Assembly: GCA_040902705.1 (NCBI GenBank)
Contig: JBBDWT010000201.1
Location: forward strand, 7,721 to 71,720
DNA length: 64,000 bases
Origin: DATBSK01 sp040902705
GTDB lineage: Bacteria > Actinomycetota > Acidimicrobiia > IMCC26256 > PALSA-555
Direction of reading: 5' to 3'
The notes under the pieces are model-generated. The model did not search any database and was not told the DNA's origin. It saw nothing but the letters and a program-made list of their open reading frames with translations. This document shows positions 25,729 through 34,206 of this stretch, in pieces. Position numbers and translations under genes: made by a program. The number at the start of each line of letters is the position of its first letter. Positions within the stretch are counted from its first letter, which is position 1.

Positions 25729-26909
25729 CACCAGGGGAGCTCGCTCGCCGCGCCGCGAATGGCAAGCATCGTGTGCGTGTGATCCGGCGCCGGCTGGCGC
25801 GCGACGAGCCGGAGCGTGTCGAAGAAGTCGGAGGACGACTGGTCCCAGTCGGGCCACGCGCGCGCCGTGCGCAATGCACCGTGGCGGAGATCCCGGACCA
25901 GGTCGGAACGATCTCGCAACGTCCGCACCGCTTCGATCACCGCGCCCCGGTCGTACATCGGTACGACGAGACCGTTCACCCCGTCGCGCACGAACTCGTC
26001 CGAACCGGTGACGTCGTACGTGACGACCGTGCCGCCGCAGTGGAACATCTCGAGCGGCGGTCCGTACATGCCTTCGACGTGGCTCAGCTTCAAGAGGACG
26101 GGGCACGACCGGTAGATGGCGGGGGTCTGCTCGATCGGGACCCGGGAGAACACGCGGTCCACCCCCCGGAGCTCGGTCAGGTCGCTCGACGTGAGCAGCC
26201 AGATCTCGTCTGCACCCCCGGAGCGCGCGAGCTCGACGGCGTCCTCCACGTTCTTCATCGGCACCTCGATCGGGCCTTCGATCAGCACCCGGAGGCGGAT
26301 CCCGCTCTCGGGGGCGACGGTCGGTCCGACCGGGGTGTACACGTCCTTGCGAATCCCGTTGTGGACGAGGAACGACGGGCGTCGATGCTCGAAGGCGAGG
26401 TACGCCTGGATCCACCGGGCGATGGTGATGACCGGGAGATCGAACGTGTACGTGAGGGCCGCGAGCGGCGGTGCCCAGGAGTCCGTCGTGCCACCGTAGA
26501 AGCGCGACTCGACCGACTGCACGAAGTAGACCGCGTGCCGACAGCGCAGGCGGGGCAGCTCGTACACGGTGCGCCACATCGTCGCGACGACGACGTCGAA
26601 CTCGCGATCCTCGGCGTCCGCCAGCGAGAGCAGCGGTAGCTCCTGGAGCGCCTCGTGCCACGTGCCGTACTCGGGCTGATGCTCGAACATGTGCACGATC
26701 GTCACGTCGGCACCCTGGCGCTTCGCGTACAGGGCGTGCTGGAGGATGACGTACGTCCCGCCGCTGATATCGGTCGAACCGATCAGGAACGCGATCGACA
26801 ATGGTCCGTCGGCACCGCGCGAGGGCGCCGCGAACCTCGAGAAGTACTCGTGGAGGAACGGGTCGCCCGCCGATCTGCCCACGCGCGTCCGTTCCTCTCG
26901 CCCGGGCAT
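25728..26909 (-). CDS. GT4 glycosyltransferase (WsaF-like)
   Basis: This 393-residue GT-B enzyme contains SIAFLIGSTDISGGTYVILQ in the N-terminal Rossmann half, then VVATMWRTVYELPRL and the mid-protein FLVHNGIRKDVYTPVGP. The C-terminal donor-binding half has LLKLSHVEGMYGPPLEMFHC and GTVVTYDVTGSDEFV, holding the family's E-x7-E acid pair. It resembles the C-terminal module of the 1200-residue protein at 8839 and WsaF. It is probably rhamnosyl- or related deoxyhexosyl-specific, which is an inference. The start ATG at 26909 shares a base with the stop of the upstream HAD fusion (TGATG), and its stop overlaps the permease start. Confidence 0.87.
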   Translation of the reverse strand: MPGREERTRVGRSAGDPFLHEYFSRFAAPSRGADGPLSIAFLIGSTDISGGTYVILQHALYAKRQGADVTIVHMFEHQPEYGTWHEALQELPLLSLADAEDREFDVVVATMWRTVYELPRLRCRHAVYFVQSVESRFYGGTTDSWAPPLAALTYTFDLPVITIARWIQAYLAFEHRRPSFLVHNGIRKDVYTPVGPTVAPESGIRLRVLIEGPIEVPMKNVEDAVELARSGGADEIWLLTSSDLTELRGVDRVFSRVPIEQTPAIYRSCPVLLKLSHVEGMYGPPLEMFHCGGTVVTYDVTGSDEFVRDGVNGLVVPMYDRGAVIEAVRTLRDRSDLVRDLRHGALRTARAWPDWDQSSSDFFDTLRLVARQPAPDHTHTMLAIRGAASELPW

Positions 26910-29900
26910 CAGTGCAGCTCCTTCCACATCTCGCGCAGGATCTCGAGCGCTCGCGCGGGGAGCCAGGCACGGTAGCCCGGCACCCACTGGCTCCTCCGCG
27001 CCTCCTCGCTCACGACCTCGGTTGCCCCGACACGGGAGAGGAGCGAGCGCTGGGGCTGCTCCTTGGCGAACGGCGACACGTTCATCGCGCCGAACGTGTC
27101 GTCGTGCGACGATCCGAACCAGATGTCGGCGACGCCACCCGGTGGTCGACCGTAGTAGTCGATCACGGTCTCGTTGAGCTCGCGCCGCAGCATGCTCGTG
27201 GTCAGCCCGTTCTCCACGAGCCAGTCCGCGACGCGTGGTGCCGCGGCAAGCACCCCGGCCTGGAACGAACGGATCTCCGACGACGCGCGCGGCCCCTCGT
27301 GCTCGTGCACGGGCATCGACCGCCCATCGGCACGAATCGCGTAGTCCACGACGGAGGGCACGTCGGGCGTCAGCGGAGCCTCGATCGCGGCCGGCGGACT
27401 CACGAGGGTGAACGGCTCGCCCGCGTTCCCGTCGAAGGCGACGGCGTGCTTCGTGACGTTCGCGAGCTGCTCGTTGAGGAAGGGGAAGAGTCCGAGATAC
27501 ACGCCGACGAGACGGCGTTCCGGGAGCAGGCGAGCCAGGTTGTCCTGGATGGTCCCGCGCCATCCGACGTCGACCATGACCAGCTCTCGCTCGGAGTCGT
27601 CGATCTGCTGATGGAGGTATGCCTCGAAGGCGCGCCGCCGGTCGTCGAGCTTCGCCTCGACCCGCGCTCGTACCTCGGGCAGCTCGAGCAACGCGAGCGC
27701 TCGTTCGTCGTCCGCGATCGACGGAACGACCTCGTCGAGCGAGAGGCCGACCGCGAGCACCTCCTCGGCGAACCCGTCCGCACCGACGCCGATCGACTCG
27801 AACAGCGCCCTCGGAGACTGGTCCGCGTACTGCGACCACATCCGCGACAGCTCCTGCGGCTGCAGCGACGACAACGAGACGCCGAAGGTCGACCGTCGGC
27901 TGACGTCGAGATGGCGCCCGACAGGGGGCGTCATCGATCCGGCGAGCCGCGGCGCCACCAGGTCGTGCACCTGCCGGAGGAACGCGCCCTCGCGACTGAG
28001 GTAGTACACGCTCCGCAGCCCGCGCCCCAGTGCCTCTTCGACTGCGGCCGCGACCAGGGCGACGGGAAGCAGCGCCGTGAGCACACCGGCGTGCGCGGCG
28101 CGGCGCTCGGTCTCGCCGCGCCCCGCGTCGGAGACGAGCACATCCACGACGCGGAGGAGATCGTCGTGCTGCGCGGCGACGAGCGCGCCGAGGTGCTCGG
28201 GAGTGAGCTCTCCGGGACCGGGCAGCGGTGAGGGCGAGATCCGCACCAGCGCCGCGAGTCCCCCGCCCGCGACCTGGCGCTCGCCGTCGGACCAGGGGTT
28301 GTCGCCGATGTGAAGGTGTCGTTCCGGCGCGACGCCGAACCGCGACCGCACGAGCTCGAAGAGCTCTCCGTCGACCCGTTTCGAGGCCGACACATCGCAC
28401 GAACAGAGCACCTCGATGTCGTCGAGGACGACACCGCACGACTCGAGCACCGCACTGAGGTCGTTGGCGGACAGGTAGAAGTCGGAGAGGACCGCGAGCT
28501 TCGGTGGCGTCGGACGATCGCGCAGCGCTTCGAGCACAGCGACGACGTCGTCGATCCGCTCGGTGCAGCGGCACTCCTCCTCGGCTTCTTCACGCGCGAG
28601 CTCCGCCGCGATCGGCCGCGCCTTGCGCGCGCTGAGCCCGAGCACCTCGCTGAGATGACGGCTGAGCACGTCGTCGAGGCGGTACTCCTCGTGCGCGCTG
28701 CTGGCAGCGATGGCGGCTTCCGCCGCGACGCGCCCGCGGAACAGGTCCCAGGGAGTCGTCCCCTCGGGCAGGTCGCGGTGATGACGTAGGAAGATCCGGC
28801 GGGCCGTGGCGAGCTTGGGCGCGTCGGCCGGCCTGGTCCGCACCACCAGCGTGTCCCACAGGTCGAAGGTCACGAGCTCGACGTCGGCTCGCGCGAGCGC
28901 ATCCAGCGTGACCAGACGCGCCGGCTGGTCCGGCGTGAGGAGCTCGCACTCGACGATCGTGCGCTGCGCGCTCGGCGGGAGCGCTCCGGCCGAGGTTGCC
29001 CGCCGGCGTTGCTCGGGGTTCGCGTAGAACCCGGTCGCATATCCGACCGTCCAGTAGTGCTCGAGCGGGCTCCTGCCCGTGGCCCGGACCTCGGGGTGGC
29101 GATCGAGGTACCAGCGCGTGCGCAGGAGCGGCGACGGATCATGGCCGACGACCCACCCCTGCTCCAGGTGGTGCTCGAGCGGGTTCCGACCCAACGCGGC
29201 GACATCGCGGTAGCGCCGGAGGTACCAATCGGTCCAGAACAGCGCTGAGGGGTCTCGACCTTCTGTCCAGCCGCTGCTGCGGTAGTGCTCCAACGGGTCG
29301 ACGCGTGCGGCCGCGACATCGGGGTACCGGTCGAGGTAGTACTCGGCGTCGAACACGCTGGCGAGGCGCTCGTCGAGGTCGGCTGCTCCACCGATCGTGA
29401 TCCTCAGGTTCGTGCCGAGATGTCGATTCGTCACCCGGACCGCTCGCCGAGCCCCCCGCAGCAGCTTGCGAAGGATGCGGCGCGTCATCGTGACCGGCAC
29501 GATCGGAGGTGCCGCGGCAACATCGCCGCCTTCGTCTCCGGTTGCCACGCGCCCGGCGTGCTCGAGCTCGCGCCGGGTGATCTCGACTTCGGAGCGGAGC
29601 ACGTCGATCTCGCGCTCGTGGTCCGCGATGGTCGAGTCGCGCGCTTCGAGCGCCGCCGTGTGCTCTCGGAGCTGGAGCTCGTCGAGCGCGGCTCGGGCAC
29701 GCACCTCGTAGTACGACTTCCAGCGCGCGAGCTCGTCGCCGACGAGCACGTCGAGACGCTCGGTGCCCTTGGGCAACAGCAGCCCGAGACCGAAGGAGTG
29801 CTCGAACGCCAACGACGGGTTCGTCGAGCTGACCTCGCCCCACAGCTGCGCGGAACCCGTGCGCGTCCAGGATGCGACCCCGTGGAGCAGCACGACCCCG

Positions 29901-30367
29901 TTCGGCGCGAGCTTCGGGAGCCAGGCCTCGAACGTGTCCTTCAGCTCGTCGAACGACTCGACGATGCCGAGCACCAGCAGATCGACGGACTCGTCGTCGA
30001 CCGCGACGAGTGCGTCGTGCGCGAGCCCCCGGTGGAGGTGGACGTCGAGCCCCGGGAACACGGACGCGCGGATCCGCTCGACGACCTCGACCCCGCCGTC
30101 CGCGCCGGTCGACGAGAGCTCCCAGCTGTCGACCGCGTGCAGGGTCGCTGTCCGGCCGCGGTCACGTACCGCCTGGCAGCACGCGAAGAGCACTGCGCCG
30201 GAGCGGGCGCCGAGCTCGACGACGACGTCCGGCCCGCCCCATGCGACGAGGTCGTAGACGAAGTTGCGATGCCCGGACCACGGGCCGACCGCGTGGGTCG
30301 GGTCGAGGTCGTCGGAAGCGAACCGCGGCGTGGAGAGGACCCACGGATGTTCGCTGGTGCTCCACAT
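26909..30367 (-). CDS. 1152-residue fusion: methyltransferase-like domain, coiled coil, three-fold repeat, HAD hydrolase, COG5610-type C-terminus
   Basis: Domains in order: residues 1-215 are homologous to the methyltransferase at 23945 but have lost its HIDG motif. Residues ~225-272 form a charged coiled coil. Residues ~338-450 hold three ~35-residue repeats of the form YYLDRYPDVA...PLEHYRSSGW. Residues ~495-720 form a HAD domain (FDLWDTLVV, LAVLSDFYLSANDL, HIGDNPWSDGE). Residues ~765-1152 match the conserved tail of COG5610 proteins (VYYLSREGAFLRQV, MVDVGWRGTIQDNL). COG5610 proteins occur in polysaccharide clusters with unknown substrates, so sugar-phosphate hydrolysis is the usual guess. 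This is the first intact gene of the leftward export operon and is coupled to the GT4 gene by TGATG. Confidence 0.85.
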   Translation of the reverse strand: MWSTSEHPWVLSTPRFASDDLDPTHAVGPWSGHRNFVYDLVAWGGPDVVVELGARSGAVLFACCQAVRDRGRTATLHAVDSWELSSTGADGGVEVVERIRASVFPGLDVHLHRGLAHDALVAVDDESVDLLVLGIVESFDELKDTFEAWLPKLAPNGVVLLHGVASWTRTGSAQLWGEVSSTNPSLAFEHSFGLGLLLPKGTERLDVLVGDELARWKSYYEVRARAALDELQLREHTAALEARDSTIADHEREIDVLRSEVEITRRELEHAGRVATGDEGGDVAAAPPIVPVTMTRRILRKLLRGARRAVRVTNRHLGTNLRITIGGAADLDERLASVFDAEYYLDRYPDVAAARVDPLEHYRSSGWTEGRDPSALFWTDWYLRRYRDVAALGRNPLEHHLEQGWVVGHDPSPLLRTRWYLDRHPEVRATGRSPLEHYWTVGYATGFYANPEQRRRATSAGALPPSAQRTIVECELLTPDQPARLVTLDALARADVELVTFDLWDTLVVRTRPADAPKLATARRIFLRHHRDLPEGTTPWDLFRGRVAAEAAIAASSAHEEYRLDDVLSRHLSEVLGLSARKARPIAAELAREEAEEECRCTERIDDVVAVLEALRDRPTPPKLAVLSDFYLSANDLSAVLESCGVVLDDIEVLCSCDVSASKRVDGELFELVRSRFGVAPERHLHIGDNPWSDGERQVAGGGLAALVRISPSPLPGPGELTPEHLGALVAAQHDDLLRVVDVLVSDAGRGETERRAAHAGVLTALLPVALVAAAVEEALGRGLRSVYYLSREGAFLRQVHDLVAPRLAGSMTPPVGRHLDVSRRSTFGVSLSSLQPQELSRMWSQYADQSPRALFESIGVGADGFAEEVLAVGLSLDEVVPSIADDERALALLELPEVRARVEAKLDDRRRAFEAYLHQQIDDSERELVMVDVGWRGTIQDNLARLLPERRLVGVYLGLFPFLNEQLANVTKHAVAFDGNAGEPFTLVSPPAAIEAPLTPDVPSVVDYAIRADGRSMPVHEHEGPRASSEIRSFQAGVLAAAPRVADWLVENGLTTSMLRRELNETVIDYYGRPPGGVADIWFGSSHDDTFGAMNVSPFAKEQPQRSLLSRVGATEVVSEEARRSQWVPGYRAWLPARALEILREMWKELH

Positions 30368-30370
30368 GTC

Positions 30371-30517
30371 TCAGGCCAGCAGCTCGGGCTGCTCCGTGGG
30401 GGACGCGCTCCGGTGCCCTCGAAGTGGGACCAGCTCGACTCTCAGCGCTCGCTGAGCGAGGTGCCACCCGTTGCTGCAATGGTCCCAGACGTCCTTGACC
30501 GGCGTGAGCACTCGCAT
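30371..30517 (-). pseudogene. 48-codon remnant of a Wzm N-terminus
   Basis: An ATG at 30517 opens a 48-codon frame whose first ~30 residues (MRVLTPVKDVWDHCSNGWHL, then AQRALRVEL) align with the N-terminus of the permease at 21726 (VLAPVTEVWNHRSIVMNL, then TQRELKAKY). The match fades after that, there is no membrane segment, and the frame stops 3 bases before the ATG of the 1152-residue fusion gene. It looks like the decayed start of a lost or moved permease gene, though translation as a leader peptide for the operon is possible. The Shine-Dalgarno sequence is weak (ACGGATC). Confidence 0.5.
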
Positions 30518-30614
30518 GATCCGTTCTGGCGGCGCGCCGAGGAACCGCGCGGCCTGAGGGGCTCCTAGATTACCGCGGTCCTCGGTGGCGCTCGTGTCGA
30601 GCTGGGCTCGGAGG

Positions 30615-31379
30615 TCACGCGAGCAGCGCGCGTGCGAGCAGATCCGTGCCGAAACCGGTGAGGATCGCGAGGTACAGCAGGCCCGTGGCCGACATCACGG
30701 CCGAATAGGCACGCTCCCGGAGCGCCCGCTGCGCGACGAACAGCAGCACGATCGTCGTGGCGGCGCTGACCACCCACGTCCAGCCGAGGAGTCCCGCGTA
30801 GCCGTCGTCGACCGATCCGTCGAGCACCGAGACCATGCCGGGAGGCACGAGCAGCAGCGCGACCTCGACCGGCCACGAGAGCGCGGACAGGCGCACCATC
30901 TCGCGCAACGGCGCACGCGACAGGCCGGGCTGCACGAGGTACCAATGGCCGAGGAGCATCGCGTCGGTGATGAACCCGAGGAACACCGCGCCCACGACGA
31001 GCCTGCCGGCCGAGAGCGCGTAGCTCCCGCCCACGGCGTCGGCGGCCCCGAAGAGCGCGACGAACCCGGCGACCGGCGCGACGAGGTCGATCCAGACCGG
31101 GATCCGGTCCGGATCGCGGCGGCGGACGACGGACACGAGGAGCGCCAGCAACGCCGCGACCACGAGCACGATCGCGCCGGCATCGCGAAGCGTCGCGCCG
31201 GCGCCGTGGTCGGCATCCGCGATGCCCACCGCGATCGCGGCGATCGCGAGCCCGGCGAACACGCTGCGCAGCAGCCACCCGTACCCGACTCCGAGCAGGC
31301 GGTGGCGGCTGGTCACCCAGAGACCGAGCAGGCCACCGGTCGCCCATTGGAGCAAGACGCTCGCCAGGTCGAGTCGCAT
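30615..31379 (-). CDS. Unidentified polytopic membrane protein
   Basis: This 254-residue protein has about eight predicted membrane helices (VLLQWATGGLLGLWV, AIVLVVAALLALLVSVV, VALLLVPPGMVSVL, TTIVLLFVAQRAL and others) joined by short loops. A conserved-looking histidine is present in the middle (LGHWYLVQPGLSRAPLREM). I do not recognise the family. It lies 18 bases downstream of the Xaa-Pro peptidase gene on the same strand and probably shares its transcript. The ATG at 31379 has no strong Shine-Dalgarno sequence, consistent with coupling to the upstream gene. The 235-base stretch to its left separates it from the glycan export operon. Confidence 0.65.
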   Translation of the reverse strand: MRLDLASVLLQWATGGLLGLWVTSRHRLLGVGYGWLLRSVFAGLAIAAIAVGIADADHGAGATLRDAGAIVLVVAALLALLVSVVRRRDPDRIPVWIDLVAPVAGFVALFGAADAVGGSYALSAGRLVVGAVFLGFITDAMLLGHWYLVQPGLSRAPLREMVRLSALSWPVEVALLLVPPGMVSVLDGSVDDGYAGLLGWTWVVSAATTIVLLFVAQRALRERAYSAVMSATGLLYLAILTGFGTDLLARALLA

Positions 31380-31397
31380 CAGCGTGAGTGAGCCGGG

Positions 31398-32486
31398 CTA
31401 CGCGACGACGGCGAGGTCGCGCGGCGCGTCGTTGAGTCGGACGGGACCGTCGGTGCTCGCGACGACGATGTCCTCGAGCCGCAGCCCGAAGCGGCCGGGC
31501 ACGTACACGCCCGGCTCGATGCTGAACGCGTGGCCCGGCACGAGCGCGGTCGTGTTGCCCTCGACGACGTACGGGTCTTCGTGCGCGTCCATGCCGATGC
31601 CGTGACCGGTGCGGTGGACGAACCGATCGGCCAGGCCGGCGTCGGCCAGCACGTCGCGCGCGGCCGCGTCGACGGTCTCGCAGGTCGTCCCAACAGTCGC
31701 GGCCACGACCGCGGCCTCCTGCGCGATCACGAGCGCGGTGTACGCGTCGCGCACCTCGGCGGCCGGCTCGCCCGCGACGTACATGCGGGTGATGTCGGAG
31801 CAGTAGCCATCCATGGTGCCCCCGAAGTCGCACAGCACGACATCTCCGGGTTCGATCACACGCGATCCCGGGTCGTGGTGCGGGCTGGCCGCGTTCGGGC
31901 CGCTGGCGACGATGGCGAAGTTCACGCGCTCGTGCCCGGCATCGAGGATCCGTTCGACGATCTCGCGGTGCACGTCGTGCTCCGTGCGACCCACGAACGG
32001 GCGGCCGCGCATGTCCGCCGCGATCCCGTCGACTGCATGGGCGGCCGCGCGGAGCCGGTCGACCTCTTCGGGATCCTTCACCGCTCGCAGCGGCCCGGTC
32101 ACGTCGCTCGCGGGGACGAAGCGCGCACCGGGCAGCGCCTCCTGCAACGAGAGCACGAACCGAGCCCACGTCTGGTCGCCGATCGCGACCGTGGTGGCGC
32201 CGTCGAGGTGCGTCGCCACGCGCGCGATCGGGTCCTCGGTCTCCTCCCACGGCTCGACGGAGAAGATGCCGACCGCGTCGTCGACGCGTGGTACCTCGAG
32301 TCGAGGCACGACGAGCGCAGCGTCGTCGCCCTCGCGGCGGACCACGAGCATCGTCAGCCGCTCGAGCGGCATGGCCGCGTAGCCCGTGAGGTACGGGAGG
32401 TCGGGCCCCACCGAGCAGCACAGCGCGTCGACGCCGAGCTCACCCATGCGCTCGCGCACCCGCGCGAGCCGCGCCGCGTGGTTCAC
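31398..32486 (-). CDS. M24-family Xaa-Pro aminopeptidase/dipeptidase
   Basis: This 362-residue protein has a creatinase-like N-terminal domain (~1-125, CCSVGPDLPYLTGYAAMPLER) and an M24 pita-bread catalytic domain. All five metal ligands are visible: two Asp in CDFGGTMDGYCSDITRMY, His in HRTGHGIGMDAHEDPY, Glu in FSIEPGVYVPGRF and Glu in LRLEDIVV. It would hydrolyse X-Pro bonds in peptides in the cytoplasm, using Mn or Co. The GTG at 32486 overlaps the lipA TGA as GTGA, so it is translated with the lipoate genes, although no functional link is obvious. Sequence alone cannot separate PepP from PepQ specificity. Confidence 0.9.
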   Translation of the reverse strand: MNHAARLARVRERMGELGVDALCCSVGPDLPYLTGYAAMPLERLTMLVVRREGDDAALVVPRLEVPRVDDAVGIFSVEPWEETEDPIARVATHLDGATTVAIGDQTWARFVLSLQEALPGARFVPASDVTGPLRAVKDPEEVDRLRAAAHAVDGIAADMRGRPFVGRTEHDVHREIVERILDAGHERVNFAIVASGPNAASPHHDPGSRVIEPGDVVLCDFGGTMDGYCSDITRMYVAGEPAAEVRDAYTALVIAQEAAVVAATVGTTCETVDAAARDVLADAGLADRFVHRTGHGIGMDAHEDPYVVEGNTTALVPGHAFSIEPGVYVPGRFGLRLEDIVVASTDGPVRLNDAPRDLAVVA

Positions 32487-33469
32487 GCGGGGACGGGGCG
32501 GGCGGCGGCCGGCCCGGCCGCGGCGGCGGCCTCGACCGCGCGCTTGGCGTGGTAGCTGGAGCGGACGAGCGGGCCCGCTTCGACGTGCGCGAACCCGAGG
32601 CCCTCGGCGTAGGCGCCGATCTCGGCGAGCTCCGCCGGCGTCCACCACCGCACCACGGGCAGGTGACGAGCCGACGGCCGCAGGTACTGCCCGACGGTGA
32701 GGATGTCGACGCCGACGGCACGGAGGTCGGCGATGGCCGCCTCGACCTCGTCGGCGTCTTCGCCCATCCCGACGATGAGCCCCGACTTGGTGTGCAGACC
32801 GGCATCCTTCGCGCGTGCGAGCACGGCGAGCGACCGCGCGTAGCTCGCCGACGGTCGAGCCGCGCGCTGGAGCCGAGCGACCGTCTCGAGGTTGTGGTTC
32901 AGGACGTCGGGCGCGGCGTCGAAGATCACGCCGAGCGCGTCGGCGTCGCCCTTGCAGTCGGGGATCAGCACCTCGATCCGGGTCGCGGGGGTGCGCGACC
33001 GCATCGCGCGGATGGTCGCCGCGAATATCCCCGCGCCGCCGTCGTCGAGATCGTCACGCGCCACGCTCGTCACGACCGCGTGCTGCAAGCCGAGGGTCGC
33101 GACGGCATCGGCGACGCGTGCGGGCTCGTCGACGTCGACTGCGAGCGGATGGCGCGTGTCGACCAGGCAGAAGCCGCACGCGCGCGTGCACCGCTCACCG
33201 AGGATCATGAACGTCGCGGTGCCGTCGGCCCAGCACTCGTAGATGTTGGGGCAGCCCGCCTCCTCGCAGACGGTGTGCAGGTCGAGGTCGCGCATCAGCT
33301 GCCGCGTCGCGCGGTAGCCCTCGCCGAAGTCGGCCTTGACGCGCATCCACTCGGGCCTCCGGGCCCGGCCGTCCTCGACCGGCGCCTCGACCCCCGCCGC
33401 CGCGAGCCGCCCGAGCAGCCGCACCGGCGCCCCCACCGCGCGCTCCGCCGACCCCAGGCTTCTCGGCAC
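32483..33469 (-). CDS. lipA: Lipoyl synthase
   Basis: This radical-SAM enzyme inserts two sulfur atoms into protein-bound octanoyl groups, completing lipoate on E2 and GcvH proteins. Both cluster motifs are visible: the auxiliary [4Fe-4S] ligands in CEEAGCPNIYEC (CxxxxCxxxxxC), the radical-SAM CTRACGFC (CxxxCxxC), and the C-terminal RSSY that supplies the serine ligand. The core begins at about residue 39 (RRPEWMRVKADFGEGYR). The first ~35 residues are Ala/Arg-rich and next to an assembly gap at 33475-33484. The GTG at 33469 is therefore tentative: if the gap is artificial, the frame continues upstream without a stop into lipB. Confidence 0.95.
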   Translation of the reverse strand: MPRSLGSAERAVGAPVRLLGRLAAAGVEAPVEDGRARRPEWMRVKADFGEGYRATRQLMRDLDLHTVCEEAGCPNIYECWADGTATFMILGERCTRACGFCLVDTRHPLAVDVDEPARVADAVATLGLQHAVVTSVARDDLDDGGAGIFAATIRAMRSRTPATRIEVLIPDCKGDADALGVIFDAAPDVLNHNLETVARLQRAARPSASYARSLAVLARAKDAGLHTKSGLIVGMGEDADEVEAAIADLRAVGVDILTVGQYLRPSARHLPVVRWWTPAELAEIGAYAEGLGFAHVEAGPLVRSSYHAKRAVEAAAAAGPAAARPVPA

Positions 33470-33526
33470 GTTCANNNNNNNNNNACGTTCACCGGCGTCA
33501 CACGCCGCTCAGCGTGCCGAGAAGCC
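33457..33526. repeat. Interrupted palindrome around the assembly gap
   Basis: A 14-base inverted repeat (GGCTTCTCGGCACG at 33457-33470 and its complement at 33513-33526) surrounds a second perfect inverted repeat, CGGCGT-CAC-ACGCCG, at 33493-33507. The arms become equidistant (5 bases on each side) only if the Ns and one copy of the duplicated ACGTTCA are removed, giving a 53-base nearly perfect foldback. Confidence 0.6.
33475..33484. other. Assembly gap (10 Ns) flanked by a 7-base duplication
   Basis: Ten Ns lie between ACGTTCA (33468-33474) and ACGTTCA (33485-33491). Identical short ends on both sides of a nominal 10-N gap are typical of two contigs that actually overlap, so the real gap may be zero or negative. 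Confidence 0.9.
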
Positions 33527-34206
33527 GAGACGTGGCGCGCGTCCGAGACGGACTGGGTCTCGACGCCGGCGTATCCGAGCTCGTCGGCGAAGTGGCGGGT
33601 GACGAGATCGACCACGTCGGGCATCGGCGGGGCGGTGCCGAGCAGGCGCGCGAGCGATGTCACCCCCCTGTCGGGGATACCGCACGGGACGATGTGGTCG
33701 AACATGGCGAGATCGGGATCGACGTTGAGTGCGAACCCGTGCCGCGTGCGGCCGCCGGCGACCTTCACGCCGATCGCCGCGACCTTCTCGTCGCCGACCC
33801 ACACTCCGGTGAGCCCGCGCTGCACGGTCGCCGCGACGCCGAGCTCGTCGAGCGCGTCGATCAGGACGCGCTCGAGCGTGCGCACGTACGCGACGACGTC
33901 GCCGATCCCGTTGCGCCACTCGGGCAGCGTGACGATCGGGTAGCCCACGAGCTGCCCGGGGCCGTGGTACGTGACGTCGCCGCCGCGGTCGACGTGCACG
34001 AGGTCCGCACCTACCGCGGCGGGCGGCACGAGCACGTGCGCCGGATCGGCCTGACGGCCGAGCGTGTAGACGTGCGGGTGCTCGAGCAGCAGCAGGTAGT
34101 CGTCGGCTCGGCTCGCGTGCAATGAGCGCTGGAGCGCGTCGCCGTCGGCGTACGCGACACGACCGAGCCATCGCGCCCGGAGCGGGGTGGCGGGGCGCGA
34201 CCTCAA
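33485..34206 (-). CDS. lipB: Octanoyl-[ACP]:protein N-octanoyltransferase (3' end at assembly gap)
   Basis: LipB moves octanoate from acyl carrier protein to lipoyl domains. The family motifs are present: RGGDVTYHGPGQLVGYPI, the catalytic Lys in GDEKVAAIGVKV, and the catalytic Cys in HIVPCGIPDRGVTSL. Normal LipB homology ends near VTRHFADELGYAG, and about 27 further codons are read before the N gap with no stop seen. The start is probably the TTG at 34206, which overlaps the E2 gene TGA as TTGA. No ATG or GTG fits as well. The order E2-lipB-lipA places lipoate attachment next to its main substrate. Confidence 0.92.
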
